From assembly GCA_029204225.1 (NCBI GenBank), contig CM055111.1, positions 11,923,697 to 11,987,696 on the forward strand: DNA of 64,000 nt, read 5' to 3'. Below, piece after piece: positions 38,933 to 52,679 of the stretch. The notes below the pieces were generated by a model. That model was given only the letters and a program-made list of their open reading frames with translations, had not been told where the DNA came from and did not search any database. Each line of letters begins with the position of its first letter. Positions within the stretch are counted from its first letter, which is position 1. Origin of the DNA: Diphasiastrum complanatum (Eukaryota > Streptophyta > Lycopodiopsida > Lycopodiales > Lycopodiaceae). The translations under genes were made by a program, and so were the position numbers.

Positions 38933-41900
38933 ATGGAGGATTCAGCAGCCGCATCTGCAAGGAGCTTAAAGATGGCTTGTAACAGCAGCGGCAGCGGCTG
39001 TGACAGCCTAATTGCACAAGCTGTGGATGCCTGCCCCTTCTTGAGGAACATAGGGGAGCCAACCCTCTTCTCTTTCTCCGATTTTCCGCGCTATTCTCCC
39101 CCTAGTCAGGTTCAGTGATTTTCATGCTATCCTGTTTTGATGAATCCAAGAACTTACCAGATTTGCTACGGATGCTACTCTTGAACACTTGATTGTGTTT
39201 TCTTGTGTTGCGGTCTGAGGGTTGTTACATAGATAGCTTAGGTCTTATTTTCCAATAAGTTGTTTCAGAATGAATTCCTCAGCCGGCTGTTATTAGCTCT
39301 AGATGCCAATTAGGTAGGTAGGTTGTGGTTTCACGTCTGCAGTTTTCTCAAGGGTTCGCCAATAATTAGCTTCTGATTATCTGGAGTCCTTGGGGACTTT
39401 TGGCTGAATTGCATTGATTTTACCTTACACGAGCTGAACAAATTGTCTTGATGTCTTATATCATCATTCTGATTTACACCTTGTGTCAAGGGACACTCTC
39501 AGGTAGACAATTTCTGTAGGGCTTATGCCTAAAAGCGATTCTGCTGTTTTCCTTGCCGTTGTTTGAGATACATTACATTAAACTTCTTCTTCTAAATGCC
39601 TTTAATTTTTGTTTTCAATACATTCTTCGATATGAGGAAGTCTAGATCAATTTATTTATTGTCAATGTCAACCATCAGGAATTCGTCATGCATTTTTCTT
39701 GATAATGTTCTGAGAGAGCAGAAGGGATCTGTATGTATTTATGAAATGGTATTTTTTGTTTGTAGATTTGTGGCAATTCCAACGTCTGATATTTAGATGA
39801 GTTTATGCACCGTGGAAATGTGATTCCAGTCAAGTGCCAGGATTTGATTCGTGAATCTTGTTGTTCAGATCCAAGGAGTACGAGGGCCTATTTTTGAAGA
39901 TGGCCCTGATTTTGAAGCAGCTTTTAGGCTGTTCCATGGACGAAATGGGATTATCCCCTTGTCTGAAAGATCTGCAGCAAGATTCATCTCTACTCCATCT
40001 TTTCAAACGACATCTGAAATTCCAAGAGCAGATATTCATCCATTAGCTGCTTCTGCTGCAACAATCAGCTTATCAGCATTTGGTGCTGGCGGTGCATTCA
40101 ATTTTGATGCTTTCATGGCAAAGAAGAATGCAGCTGGAAAGAAGCAGCCTCCAAAGAAGAAACCAGACTGCGACAAAAATTCCAAGGCCAAGACCAATGC
40201 CAATGTAAATTGTTATGTTGGTTTCCTCTTATGTCAAGTACCATATGTACCTTCGACTGATAACTTTATTTGAGTATAAACCACTTCTATCATATGTCAG
40301 CTCCTTATGTTATTCAGTTATCTTTTAGCATCTTGATGTTATTTTGTGTTACTCAAGGTAAAATGTCTTTCTTCAAAGATTTGTACATTCCATTTATAAA
40401 ATAAAAAAATACTATCTATGGTCTGCATTTGAGCTACACAGCTCTGCTGCTACTTAAGCGTTCGAGCAAAGTGCATGGTCATAAGGAGTCTTGAACTTTC
40501 TACCTAAAGGTATTTTTCTGATTGTTGCTTCCTTTCTAGCAAACAATGCAAACCTCTATTATTAGTGTCTCATATGTAGAACGTCTATTGTCTCCGAGTT
40601 CGCTAGATTCGGGAGTATCTCCCTTCTTAGCATCACGTGTTGATAAGTACCATTTAGGTACTCTCTTAGGAATTTTAGCACCTTCTTGATCTATATTTTC
40701 ACTCCATCATCAAAAGGTTTAGTGATTGCTTCAGTTTGTTCACCTTGACCCATCTCGTCAAATGTAACATCCCTAGAAATCAAAAGCTTTTGTGCATTCG
40801 TGTCATACATCCTATATGCCTTGGCCTTCTCGTCATATCCAAGGAAAATACACCTGACAGCTTTTGCATCCAATGTCCTTCGTTTCTCATCAGGAATATG
40901 AGCGTAAGCATCACAACTAAATACTCTCAAGTGAGAAATATCAGGTTTCTTTCCTGTAAAAACCTTCCACGGATTTCGTAGGACACCGGTTCAGGATGTG
41001 AGTAGTTGTGCTGCAAGCTTCTTCTGCCCAAAAGGTGTTTGGCAAACCCTTACTTTTGAGCCCTGGCCGTCTCAACAATGGATCTGTTCTTTCGTTCTGC
41101 AACTCCATTTTGCTGTGGTGAATAAGGTGCTGTAGTTTGCCTCCTGATCCCTTGATCTTTGCAAAAATCTATAAATTTTGTCAAAAGTACTCACCACCTC
41201 CATCAGTTCTCAAAGTCTTGATGCAACATCCTGTTTGCTTTTCAACTAATGCCTTGAATTCCGTGAACTTAACAAAAGCATCTGATTTCTTGCTAATGAA
41301 ATAAATCCAAATACATTTGCTATAGTCATCAATGAAGGTAATAAAGTAATAGCAGCCACTAAGAGATCTAGTCTGCATTGGTCCACATAAATCACTGTGG
41401 ACAAGATTGAGGATGCCACTGGCTCTCCTTGCTCGACTTTTGGGAAATCTCTCTCTGTGTTGTTTTCCCAAAATGTAACCTTCACAGATTTTTCATTCAA
41501 AAGAAATATCAGGCAATCCAATAACTAGATTATCTCTTTCAAGAATCTGTAAACTTTGAGCACTAATATGACCAAATCGTTGATGCCAAAGATCACTTCG
41601 ACTATCAACAGTGCTTACCATGGCTTGATCAAAAGGTCTTGCATTTAAGTTGTGGAGTCAATTTCCGTTGACTCTAGCTCCTGTAGCAATCACTTTGTAG
41701 TGATTCTTGATGTCCTTGACGAGACATTTGTCGCGATTAAACTCAACCTTGAGTTGTTGATCAGCCATCATCCCAACAGATAGTAGATTGTTAGCTAAGC
41801 CGGGTACATATTGTACATTGCTTATTCGCTTTATCATCCCGCTGGCTAGCTTCACTGGTACCACTCCAAATTCTTTAATTGGTAACAATTGGCCATCAGC

Positions 41901-44083
41901 GTGTCCAACTTTATCACCATTGTGGATTTCCCTGAATTCCGAAAACCATTCCTTGTAGTCATGTGCTTGGACGCTCCACTGTCGATGTACCAGGTATCCT
42001 AAGGGGCTTCATCACTTGTCATTAGTGCCGTAATGAACAAGTTTGAACTCTCACCTGCATCATCCTCGTATTGATCATCATCAAATTGTTGTTGATCAAC
42101 ATAATTGCCTACTTGCCATTTGCCTTTCTGCTTTGTTGATTCCTTTTGTTTCTTGAAGCACTCACGCTCGCAATGACCAGGTTTGTTGTAATATCGGCAA
42201 TTCCCAGGTTTCTTCTGCCTTGGATTGTCACGTCCTTGACCTCGACCTTGATGCCAATTGCCTCGATTTGGACCGTCATTGGATTGTTCTTGAAATTGTT
42301 GGAACGATTCATAATTTGAGTTTCCATCGCTCGATTGGTGTCTTCCACAACCAAATTTGCCACCTCGTCCTCTGACTGCAAGAGTTTGATGAAATCCCCT
42401 GTCGCGATAACTCAAATTCTCTTGAGGCTATTCTTCCTGCAGAAGCAATCCACCTAATTCCTCATAGGTTGGAAGATTCTCTTGTGTGGCTATACTGGTC
42501 ACAAACATCTGATGTGACTCACTCAAGTTGTTCAATGTCAATTGCACGATTTCACGATCCTGTACTCGCTCTCCAACGACAACTAATTGATCACAGATCT
42601 CCTTTACCTTCAATAGGTGAATGGTTGCACCATCATCCATTCGTAATGTGTGTAGCTTCGTCTTCAGAAATAACACTCGAGATGTGTGTGGTTTCAAACA
42701 ATGGCTTCAACGTATCCCAAGCCTCTTTCGGTCCTTCCAAATTTGAAATGTAGGGAATAATTGCATCTTTGACTGATAAGTTGATGACATTCTGTGCTTT
42801 CCGTTTTCTCTTGTCACATGCTCACTGATCTTCTTCAATTAACGACCTTGTCTCACTGCATAGTTGTCGGCTCCTTCCAATTTGCTTGACTCGTTGAGGA
42901 TGCTCTCGCTCAGAGTTGCCATTACTACACTTAGATGAGTCCAAATCGCAAAAATGACTGCAAACAAAATTGACAAATAAGGTCTCAAACCACTTTTCAA
43001 TCGTGCTATGGATAGAAAGTTATGCCAATTTGAAGTATTTGGCCTCAAAATGGCTCAAAACCACCCTTAAGCCTGAAAAATGGCAATTATTACCAACTAC
43101 CATTTTTGGAAATTTCCTGTGTCGCGCACAGATCTCCGATTTTGAAGATTTTTATATTAGCACGTAGGCAATTGCACCGGGATAGCTCCTGTCTCGTCAA
43201 ATCTGCAAAACAGTCGGTTCTCCATGCTCAATTATCACTCTGTTTTCCGCTTTTTTGCAAAAAACACCAGTGGACATGGCCTTTAGGGAGAATGGGCCAG
43301 TCCCCAAAAATAGAGGCACCTGTGGGACCCTTTCAAATTGCCTTTCTTCAGTGAAAAAACTGCCCTTTCTTTAGTTCTAGAGTTTCATTCAATCTTGGCC
43401 GTTGATTTGATTCAATCCGACGGGCCACAATCAATGTTGACTCTTTTGCACTCGTGTCAGATTCAAATTCGTGTGCCTTCCCTCATCTACGGTTCGAAGG
43501 GCATTTAGATACACCAGGCATTTTTAGACGTCCTGGGTGCGCGGACCCGCGTTTCGGAGGAGGCGTTGCGCAACTGGCAACGTTTTGCACAGCCGTTTCT
43601 GGCGTTTTGCGTTGATTTTCAGGTGTTTCGGGTTGGAATGGAGGCGTTTCGGAGCAAAACAGGCGTTTCACGACTGGCTTTTCGGTCAGTGCCACGACCT
43701 TCCCTGCACCAGTTTATAGCCAGCAGAGCTACAGAATACTGTCAATTGCAGATGAGTTCCCACTCCCTTGTATTGTTGAGAGTGTATTGCTTTCCTATGT
43801 CCCTATTGAGTGCTCATGCGCTCATGCACCTCCTTCAGTGCTCTATGGCCAACAAATTGCTCAAAACTGGTTTCCTCAACACCCTCTTGCTTCTCTAAGC
43901 TTTCACCTCTTGTGAGGGACTATTTCACCTTAGTATGGAGCTCGTGAGAATACCAAATCCATTGAGTAGGCATATAGGATACCATGTCAATAAGCACCCT
44001 ATCATTAGCATGAACACATAATAGAGGAGGAAAAACCACATACACCACTAATCTCTGTATTGTCAAGATGAAAGAATACAATG

Positions 44084-44166
<83 letters not shown>

Positions 44167-44412
44167 ACGTCTTTTCCATGCCAAAAGGCATATAAAACAA
44201 AATAGTACATCCAAAAATGATGGTAACTAGACGGGACAGTGCTGTCAACCAGATAAGAAAACGTAAAGCTAGCCATTATGAGGTTAGGAGTAGACAAGGA
44301 GCTACTAGGGCCAAGCAAGGGGGTTGAGAGGAAGGGAGGAGATAGGGAGCTAGGAGGGCCAAGCAATGGGGCTGTGAGCAAGGGAGGAGGTGCAAGGGGG
44401 CCCCAAGCAGCA

Positions 44413-44448
<36 letters not shown>

Positions 44449-44762
44449 TGAGAGAGAGAGAGATCTTTATTAATGTCCTTGAGATACCCTAAGGTACATA
44501 GGACTAAGAAAAGGTACATGTCAAGTGTGCACATATTCAACTAGCTAAAAGGAAACAATAACTGCAAACTCAAACTACATATAGTGAGATGGTTGGCACA
44601 GTCAATGTCCATCAGTCTGGTATAATAAATGTCCATCAGCCTGGAAAAAATGGTGTATAGTATGCTGTGAAACTATCACTAAATGTGCCGCGGACCTCTA
44701 TCTCCGAGTGGACTGTCTGTGTCGCCTCTGCTGCGGGAGTTGTGGACTGTGGCACATATATA

Positions 44763-44832
<70 letters not shown>

Positions 44833-47800
44833 ATGACAAAAGGCATATAAGACTAGCAAATGTACATGTCAAGTATGTGGTAACTGTGGGAGCGTATGAA
44901 AGGTCTCCAAAATAGTACGAAAGAACAATATATCTACTCCTATGGATTGAATGAGATGAAACATATGGGAGCATAGTATTTCACTATCATCATGTCCTGC
45001 TGCTACTTTGGAAGAATGTGATACGAGCTATAGCATGAAGTAACTCTGGTGGTCGCTGACGTCGTTTAGGAGGATGGGATGTGTGTCTCCTCATGGAGGT
45101 CGGATAGGTCGAGCTGTAACATGACTATGAGTGGTGCGTGGCCTATGATCTCGATGGATAGGTACATCATCCTTATCTGGATCATCACCAGACTTGGAAT
45201 CCTGTCGTGGTCTTCTCCTCGGACCTCAAGAAAAAAGATGTAATCTAAGGTTGAAGGCTAAGATTAGATCTCATCGAAGTAGGAACATCTCTCATACCAT
45301 AAGTGCAACACAACGAGAGTCCTCATATGCTATGAGTGATCGTAGTTAGGTGGGCGTGTCACAAAAAAGAGACAATAGTATCTCCCTCGAATCTCATAGT
45401 ATAGAGGGCACCTGAAGATAAAATGCTCCTCAGACTCCACCTCACCCAAAGAGCATAAATGGCATATCTGCTCCTCTCTCAGAATACCATGGAACCTCCC
45501 AGTTTCAATAGTCAACTGATTTGATGATATGCGGAGCTGACCCAATGTGAATTTGAGGCCGTGTGATAAGCCAGAGTCCAAGTTTCGTGGCAAAACTGGG
45601 AACCCTTATATGTCAAACGAGTTTGATAATAGTCGGGTTTAACTTCCAGCTGTCGTCTCCATGTATGATCAAGGTATGTCCTATATAAAAAGCGTATGAT
45701 AAACTGGTGATTACTCGACATGCAATGGAGATATCAAATGACTCAAGGAGGAGGTGGGATGCCTGAGAAAACCATGACGTGAAGAGAATGTGAGGAAGCA
45801 AGTGCTATCTGTGTACATCTCCGCTCTGTAGTTGGAAGTGCTTGAACTCTCTGAATATACCAGTGTGAGGAGGGAAGACTACTACACCATGTCTCTGTTG
45901 CGTATAAGGTTGTAGGGGTGACAATGGTATCAAAATGTCTACACTTACTCCGAGCATCCCGAATGAAGACCATAACATGGGTCTTCACAATGTTCACCCC
46001 CAATCCTCATATGGTTAAAAAGGCGGGTAAGCAATCCAACTGCCTCTGCAATCCCTCTCTAGTCGGGGAGACTAGTACCATGTCATCCACATAAAGAAGA
46101 ATAGCAATTAGGATATCACCAAGTCTACAACTAGATCCGCCACATTGTGAGATGACTCTCTCCAACTCATCAAAGAGCTGAAAAGAAGGTCAACAAGACG
46201 TTTTCCTTCGGAGTAATCATAGGCACATTTTTTATGGCGGAGTGTATGATGATATGCGCGTCATGAGGAACGGAGACGGTGAGGAGCATGTGTGTGCATG
46301 AATGACAAGATGATGAAGAGAGCGACACTCGACATTATACCGGTGGTAAGGAAAGTCGCTTGTGATTCAACTGTATTATCATGAGGTAAAGCATGGAGTA
46401 GTGAGGACAGAGATTCATGGTAGATTGGCATGTATAGAGGTGAAGGTATATCGTGGTGCACGGGTGAGTGTGGGTTGGGAAGATGACTTGGGGGCGTGGA
46501 AGGTGGCCAATAGCGAAAGCGGGGAAAGAGTGATTAAAGAGGGTGGTGGGAGAGAGATGAAAATTAGAGATGAGAGGTATGGATGATGGTGATCTCATGA
46601 GATAGTCAACAATGCTATGCCCACGATTGTGAGGATGACAAGTGTATCTACTTGAATTCGGCCAACAAGTTTGGCCATTATAAATGGCGAACTCATGGGC
46701 TTCACCAAACTGTGTTTAAGTACTCACCATAGGGGGTGATAGGTTTCAAATTATCCTCGGAAATCTTGTAACTCCCATCCCATCACTATCAAGGGCATGA
46801 ACTCGGAGCTGGTCGGTGGTGTCTTGAAACTCTGATTGTCGTGATGATGTCCTGGCATTAAAATCCCCAGTGAGGAAAATATGCCCGCGCTCTGCAAATC
46901 TGACAATGTCCAATCACAATGAGAGATCAAGATAGGGTGAACCAATGCCCTCGACAAAAGACAAAGATTCTAGAGGAAAATAACATGCCGCAATAAAGAG
47001 GTCCTTGTCGAAATCAATCCCCTATCCAACAATGCGGATCCAAATATAGCGTGTATGCTCGTCATGTCAGATGAACTCGATGATCGGATGAAGAGACTCC
47101 CTGTATAGGCATGCAACCCCTTCGGATCCACGACCACTAGCTGATCTAGTCTCAGATTTGTACACAGAATCCCATCTGTATCCTGGGAAAGTGGGTAGCC
47201 CTTGCTCCTGATTCTCATGAGTCTCCACAAAAACCAGTAAATCCTATCCAGTAATAAAATCAATCAGGTCGCCTACTGTGGAAGATGAGTGTATACCATC
47301 ATAGTTCCATACTCCAATCTGGAGATGCAGTGGATGGGGCTTCGGGGTACTCCCAAACCCAGGGACCCCAAGTCCCTGGCACTGGGAACTGCTTGGAGCG
47401 CTAGCAAGAAAGCGCACCCGTCCATCTTGATATATTACCTGTCTGCCGCCAGACTCTCGGGCCTCCTGGAAGGCTTTACGCCTTTCCTACACCTGGATAT
47501 ATGTAAGATCATCATCCATATAGATAGTGGTGCTGCGTAGCTTCGCTCTGCAACGAAAAGCCTCTTTGCAACTCTCCAGAGAAGTAAAACGGATGATTAG
47601 GGTGGTTGTATCCCTAGTGGTCCTCCATGCCGCATCTAGTCCATCTGTCCTGTGACCTAATGTGGTATCAAGGAATCGCTTAGCTTCCGCCATGGCATCG
47701 TGTGTCCGGTATCCCTCAAACTCTAATGTTGTGAGCTTTTTGCTCTCTGGCTTTTTCTTCCGAGTTCGTGGCTGAAATGACTGAAGATATGGGAGTGCTT

Positions 47801-50800
47801 GGTTTGGTACCTTTCTTCAATACTGAAACCCAGGAAAGTGTCTCTTCTTTTTGTTTCTCGATCCTATCTTCCAATTCCCATATCATCGTGGTAGTAGACT
47901 CGGAAGCTGCAACCTATTTGGTTCTGACTAGTTGCTCTAGTGAAGCAATCTTGGACTGCAACAAGCTCTTTTCGCTGACCAAAGATTAGACTATATCTTT
48001 CAACTGTGAGATTTCTTGCAAGTTGCTTCAAGGTAGGGAAATCAGCTTTAAACTAATCAATCTGCCAAGAAGAGAAGAGTTCGGTCAATTTAGAAGGGGT
48101 GTATGGAATGTTTGCTGTAGGTGGTGGCTCTCGAAAAGCAGAGGAGGCATCGGATGTAGAGGACAGCAGAACGGGAAGGAGCCTGGCAGACTGAGGAGGA
48201 CCAATAGATGGATCAGAAGAGGCAGGAACACCAGCAGGCAGTGCTGCTGCCACATCATGCTGCAGCGTTGTCTGCGTGGCAACAGGCAGCGTTGCATCCA
48301 TCTCAGGCAGCAGACCGAGTTGGGGGGGGGGGGGAAGGGGGGGGCTCCTCTTTGGAGCCATCTCAATCGATGGAGGGAGGGTGGTGGAGCAAGTGTTGTA
48401 AAGCTGACTCGGGTGCACCCAGCGTGCCCTGTAAGACTCTAAGGGGTGACACTCTCTAAGGTCCCAGAGCAAGTTAGAACGTCAAGGACTGAGCCTCCGA
48501 CCCGTGGTGAGCCAATCAAGTAGTCACAAGTCATGAGCTAGCTCTGGAGCTCGAGTCATGGCCTAGTCAGGAAAGCAAGTTGATTCGGCCGCAGGGACGG
48601 CTCCCGGGACCCATGTCCGGGAGCCAGACTGATTCTGCCAGGCTTGCCAGGCTTAATCAGCAAAATAAAAACTAAGTCCTAAATAGCGTGCTTTACCAGA
48701 AAGCACTATGTTTCAAACCAGAGGGGGTGCGCCGAATCACAGCAAAACTATAGGGGGAGTCCGGCAGACAGAAACTTGGGCAGCTCAACCAGTGCCAGGA
48801 ATCCAGTCGCCAGGTCTCAGCTCCCTCTACCAGCACGAGTCAGGCACAATGCCCAGCACGTGTTGGTGGCCCCGAGACCGGTCAGTCTATGTATGAATGT
48901 AACCTCTTCCAAATCTAATAAAGTTGATCATTGGGGATGAAACCGCTCAAGTCCCAACGCCCTTTGAGGCGCCGGCGCAACAACAAGGGAGGGCAGAGGG
49001 TGGAGAGAGAGAGAGAGAGAAGCCCCTTGCACTTAGGGATAAGTCATGAACAAAGCGTGTTGGGGGAGTAGCATTGAAACTAGTAGATCATTCTATCTAG
49101 TATCATACCTATGATTGATGACACTTAACACATCAATTGCATTACAAAATTCATTTAGATACATGGAGAATCATGAAAGGTAGCAAACACTAAAGCTCAA
49201 GCTCCTCGACAAGAGAGATGGATTCCAATAATTGAATGACCAATTAGTGGGAGGGTGTGGAAACCCTTCAAGACTCAAAATATCTTGGGGGCCACATGTT
49301 GTACGTGCTTTATGGGTATGCGTGAGGTGTCTCCTTCCAATTTCAGCTCTAGGCCACGTGTCCTACATGCCCTACTTGATAAATAGCATTAAAGATGCAT
49401 AAGAGAGGTTCACGTCTATTCATTTAAATACCCTCATGGCATATGTACAACTTACAAGTTACAAATATACAAGGCCAAAAGGGATAAAATAGGCATTTAT
49501 TTCAACAAGTAGGTCATTGCGTTCTTGGTGATGTACTTCATGTACGTTCATTGCCAACATGTTACTGGCTACCCTTTGTCTTGCAAGCCACCCTTTTTAC
49601 CATGGAACACTTGTAGAAAATTAGGAGCTGATCTTTGATCAAAATCACTTAAAGAGTTAGGGCAGGAAAGGCCATGGAAAGCCAAGAGGGAGCAACAACT
49701 TGAAGGAGGAAAGACCAATGAATCCTCGTTTTTTGTCAAAGTAGAGTTGGGTAGAGAAAATGTCTGATATGTAGAAGATCGGGGCCCAAGCAAGAGTCCT
49801 CTTCTAAGGCTCAAAAAGAGAATTTGTGTACTTGCTCTCCTTCACTTGATGCATGTTGTCAAAATCTACAAGAAGTGCTACCAAGTTGATTAATATTCTG
49901 GAGTCCATGGTTTGTTATTGGAATAGAAAACTACAGTTTCAAATCATGCGACTACAAATTTGAAGAAAACCTCATATCTCTTATAGTGTCCGATCCTTTT
50001 CTTAGAAAATGGTACCCAAATCTTCCTTTTTATTATGCTCCTAAAAGACCTCTGTTTATTATCGCATCTTGTGAAATGAATAAAAAACTATACTTCTTAG
50101 TGGTTAAGTAATGGCTTTAAAGTCTGCTTCCTTCAGTTCAAGACTTTGGATTAATATACGCAAGGATGCATGTGTTCTTGTAAATTTTATATGGAAATGA
50201 TTTAGTTGGTATTATTGAAGTTATAGAGTTTTTCAACTCTTCTCATATGATGGAAGAAAAAACTTCACCTATGCTTCTGCCAACCTTTGACTTCACCACA
50301 CTTTGCACTAAAATTAAGTTGGAAGGGTTGAGAGTACATACTGAAGAGCTAGTTAAGATGGGCTTACGTAAGTGGCAAAGGCCACAAACATACAAACAAC
50401 AGGAATATTAGTAGGTGTTATTGACAAGAAATCCCAAGAGCTCAATCTGAACGACGACAAAAGTACACGGGCCCCTTAGCAAAAAGTTGGCGTGTGACTA
50501 GAAGTTGAAAAACAACTTGTAAAGGGCTAGTATGGGAAATCAAATCCGAATAATTAAGCAGGTAGACTCCTAATGATGGATTCAGGTGGGAGCATGAAAG
50601 GTCTTTGGCTAGGAATAATGAGACCACATTGTATTAGAATAGAAATTTGATGTTGGGGGACCTCAGCTTGTTCAAGAAGAGACATGTGATAAGGGACTCG
50701 AGAGGTAGGATGAGCACCAAGAATAAGGTCAATACGATGGTTGATAGAATGTATAGGCAGGAATGTGGACGACTTATAAATAACGGATCGATAATGTTGA

Positions 50801-52625
50801 AGATCAGAAATAGCAGTAGGTGGAACGGAAGCAGAGGTAACAGGTGGGCTAAAGGAAAAATGAACACAAAGGAGGGCCGCCCAATGAGCTTTAGGTAGAG
50901 TGCACATGAACTATATGGCAATGATAAGGTTATAATCAATGGCGAGAGAGGTGGAAGGAAGACCATCAACCATGACAGATGTGCGTTGTTGGGCAAGATT
51001 GATAGTAACATCTCCCAATGAGGCAAACCAATTAACACCAAGAATAATTTCTTAATGCTCAATAGGAATGATATGGAAATCAGCTTCGCTAGAAAGGTAC
51101 CAGTGCCATAGCCCTTGAAACATACAAGTACTCTGAAATGAATGGGAACTAGCCACTTCGACATGCAAATGATGTAAATCAGGCAGAGCTGTGGTGTGAA
51201 CACAGGAGGCAATGTTGTGACTGTTAAAGGAATGAGTACTATAAGAATGAACTAGGTCAATGAACTCACGACTAATGATACGAACATGTAAATATGATGG
51301 GGATTGAGTGTGCATAGGCCAGTTGGGCTAGACATGCAATAGAGTAATCAGGAGCAGGTTCAAAAATATCTTTAACAATGTAAAGAGAAGGATTATGAGG
51401 GTCAAAAACCTCATGGACATGTAGTGTAGGAAAGGGGCGAGGATGCGGACAATCACGGTTAGATGATTAGGACTACAACAATCAAAACAAAGATTCTTAA
51501 CACGCATTTCAGCCATTTCCTGTGGAGAATACCATTTAAGAACAATATACTGGACAGCAAAAGGATGACGACTCAAAGGACCAAAGGAGGAACACATCTA
51601 GAATTAGAAACAGGAATGGATGAAACAAGAGGGGTAACAGAATGGGAAAAAGAATGAGATTGAATATCTCTATTGCAATGTAGTAGCAAGAGACGTGGCA
51701 CGATCAAGAGATGTAGGTTGAAAGGGTTGAACATCAAAACGTAAAGCATCATGTAAAGTTTGTAAACCAACAATATTATGACTCATGGGCTCAGCAAGGG
51801 GAAGTAGAGAAAAATATAAGAACTTATTATAATTTAAAGCGAGCCTGTTTGCTTGCGTTGCTGCTAGAGGTCGAGTTGAGACGTGAGAGCCACATGGGGT
51901 GGAGTGCGACTCTACTTTGAATTCATGCCAATCATCCATAGTGGTAAGTTGATGTGTCTGCCACCAAGTCAAAGCACGTTCGGAAAGAAGAAGTGGAGCA
52001 AGCTGTATCTATTGGTTTGTGGTACAAGAGTTAGTTGAAAGTAGGTTCTCAACTGGAAGAACCAAATTTTTAGTTCCATACCATTGGAAGAACAAGAATA
52101 GACAAGCAAGGACTGTGGACACTTTATCACGAAAGTCATGGGCAAGATTGGAAGGGAAAGGTGAAATGTGTGAGGCAGTGTCTAATGGAGAAAGAAAAGG
52201 ATCGGTTGGAGGATTGGGAATAGGGTTAGAAGGAATGAGTGTGGCAAGTGAAGGGAGATAGATTGCATCTTGTAAACGAGTCTTTTGGGTTTGAATGTTG
52301 TTTAAAGTGTGTTTTGACCAAATGATCATTTAGTTATACTTAGAGATTATGATGTAAGGAAGGGGCAACAGAATACATGTTCGGTATGAAGGAGAAGGAA
52401 AAACAATGAGAAAAAGCAAGCTAGAAGGAAATAGGTAAGCGTGGAAGAGGGGTGTAGGCTAACAAAAGATGGACTCAGAAAACAAGTGGGACGACAAATG
52501 ATAAGGTAAATGGCTATGGGGCAGCAATGGAGGACTAGAGGAATGAAAATGTTGTGAAGAAGCAAAGAAGAGAGAGGAGAAGGGTGACGGAGGGTGAGAG
52601 TCGTAAGGGGGAGCAACAAAGAGGT

Positions 52626-52679
<54 letters not shown>

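Larger units (their letters stand above)
40560..43060 (-). mobile_element. Ty1/Copia retrotransposon, gag to integrase, truncated
   Basis: In minus order: gag N-terminus (42839-43048), gag body (42428-42697), zinc-knuckle region (41999-42415), protease/pre-integrase (41658-41888) and integrase (41050-41471, then 40691-40930). RT and RNase H are missing to the left. No LTR or primer-binding site is recognised to the right. Several frameshifts and stops are present. Confidence 0.87.
44833..48480 (-). mobile_element. Non-LTR retrotransposon (LINE) with L1-like ORF1, endonuclease and RT, degenerate
   Basis: Minus-strand order: Pro-rich N-terminus (48472), coiled coil, ORF1p-like RRM/CTD, apurinic endonuclease, RT with YVDD, and a C-terminal CCHC zinc motif (45.4 kb). 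The 3' side ends at a microsatellite rather than a poly-A tail. Stops, one clear frameshift and an internal deletion between endonuclease and RT make it inactive. Confidence 0.85.

Noticed and set aside
39851-40273. Separate 140-codon gene
   Set aside because: It is exon 2 of the second gene extended into flanking introns.
43920-44540. 206-codon minus-strand frame
   Set aside because: It is dominated by (LS)n and (HT)n from microsatellites and has no independent support.
48053-48472. Independent Pro-rich protein gene on the plus or minus strand
   Set aside because: It adjoins the coiled-coil region of the LINE and is best explained as its N-terminus; the plus-strand frames are shadows.
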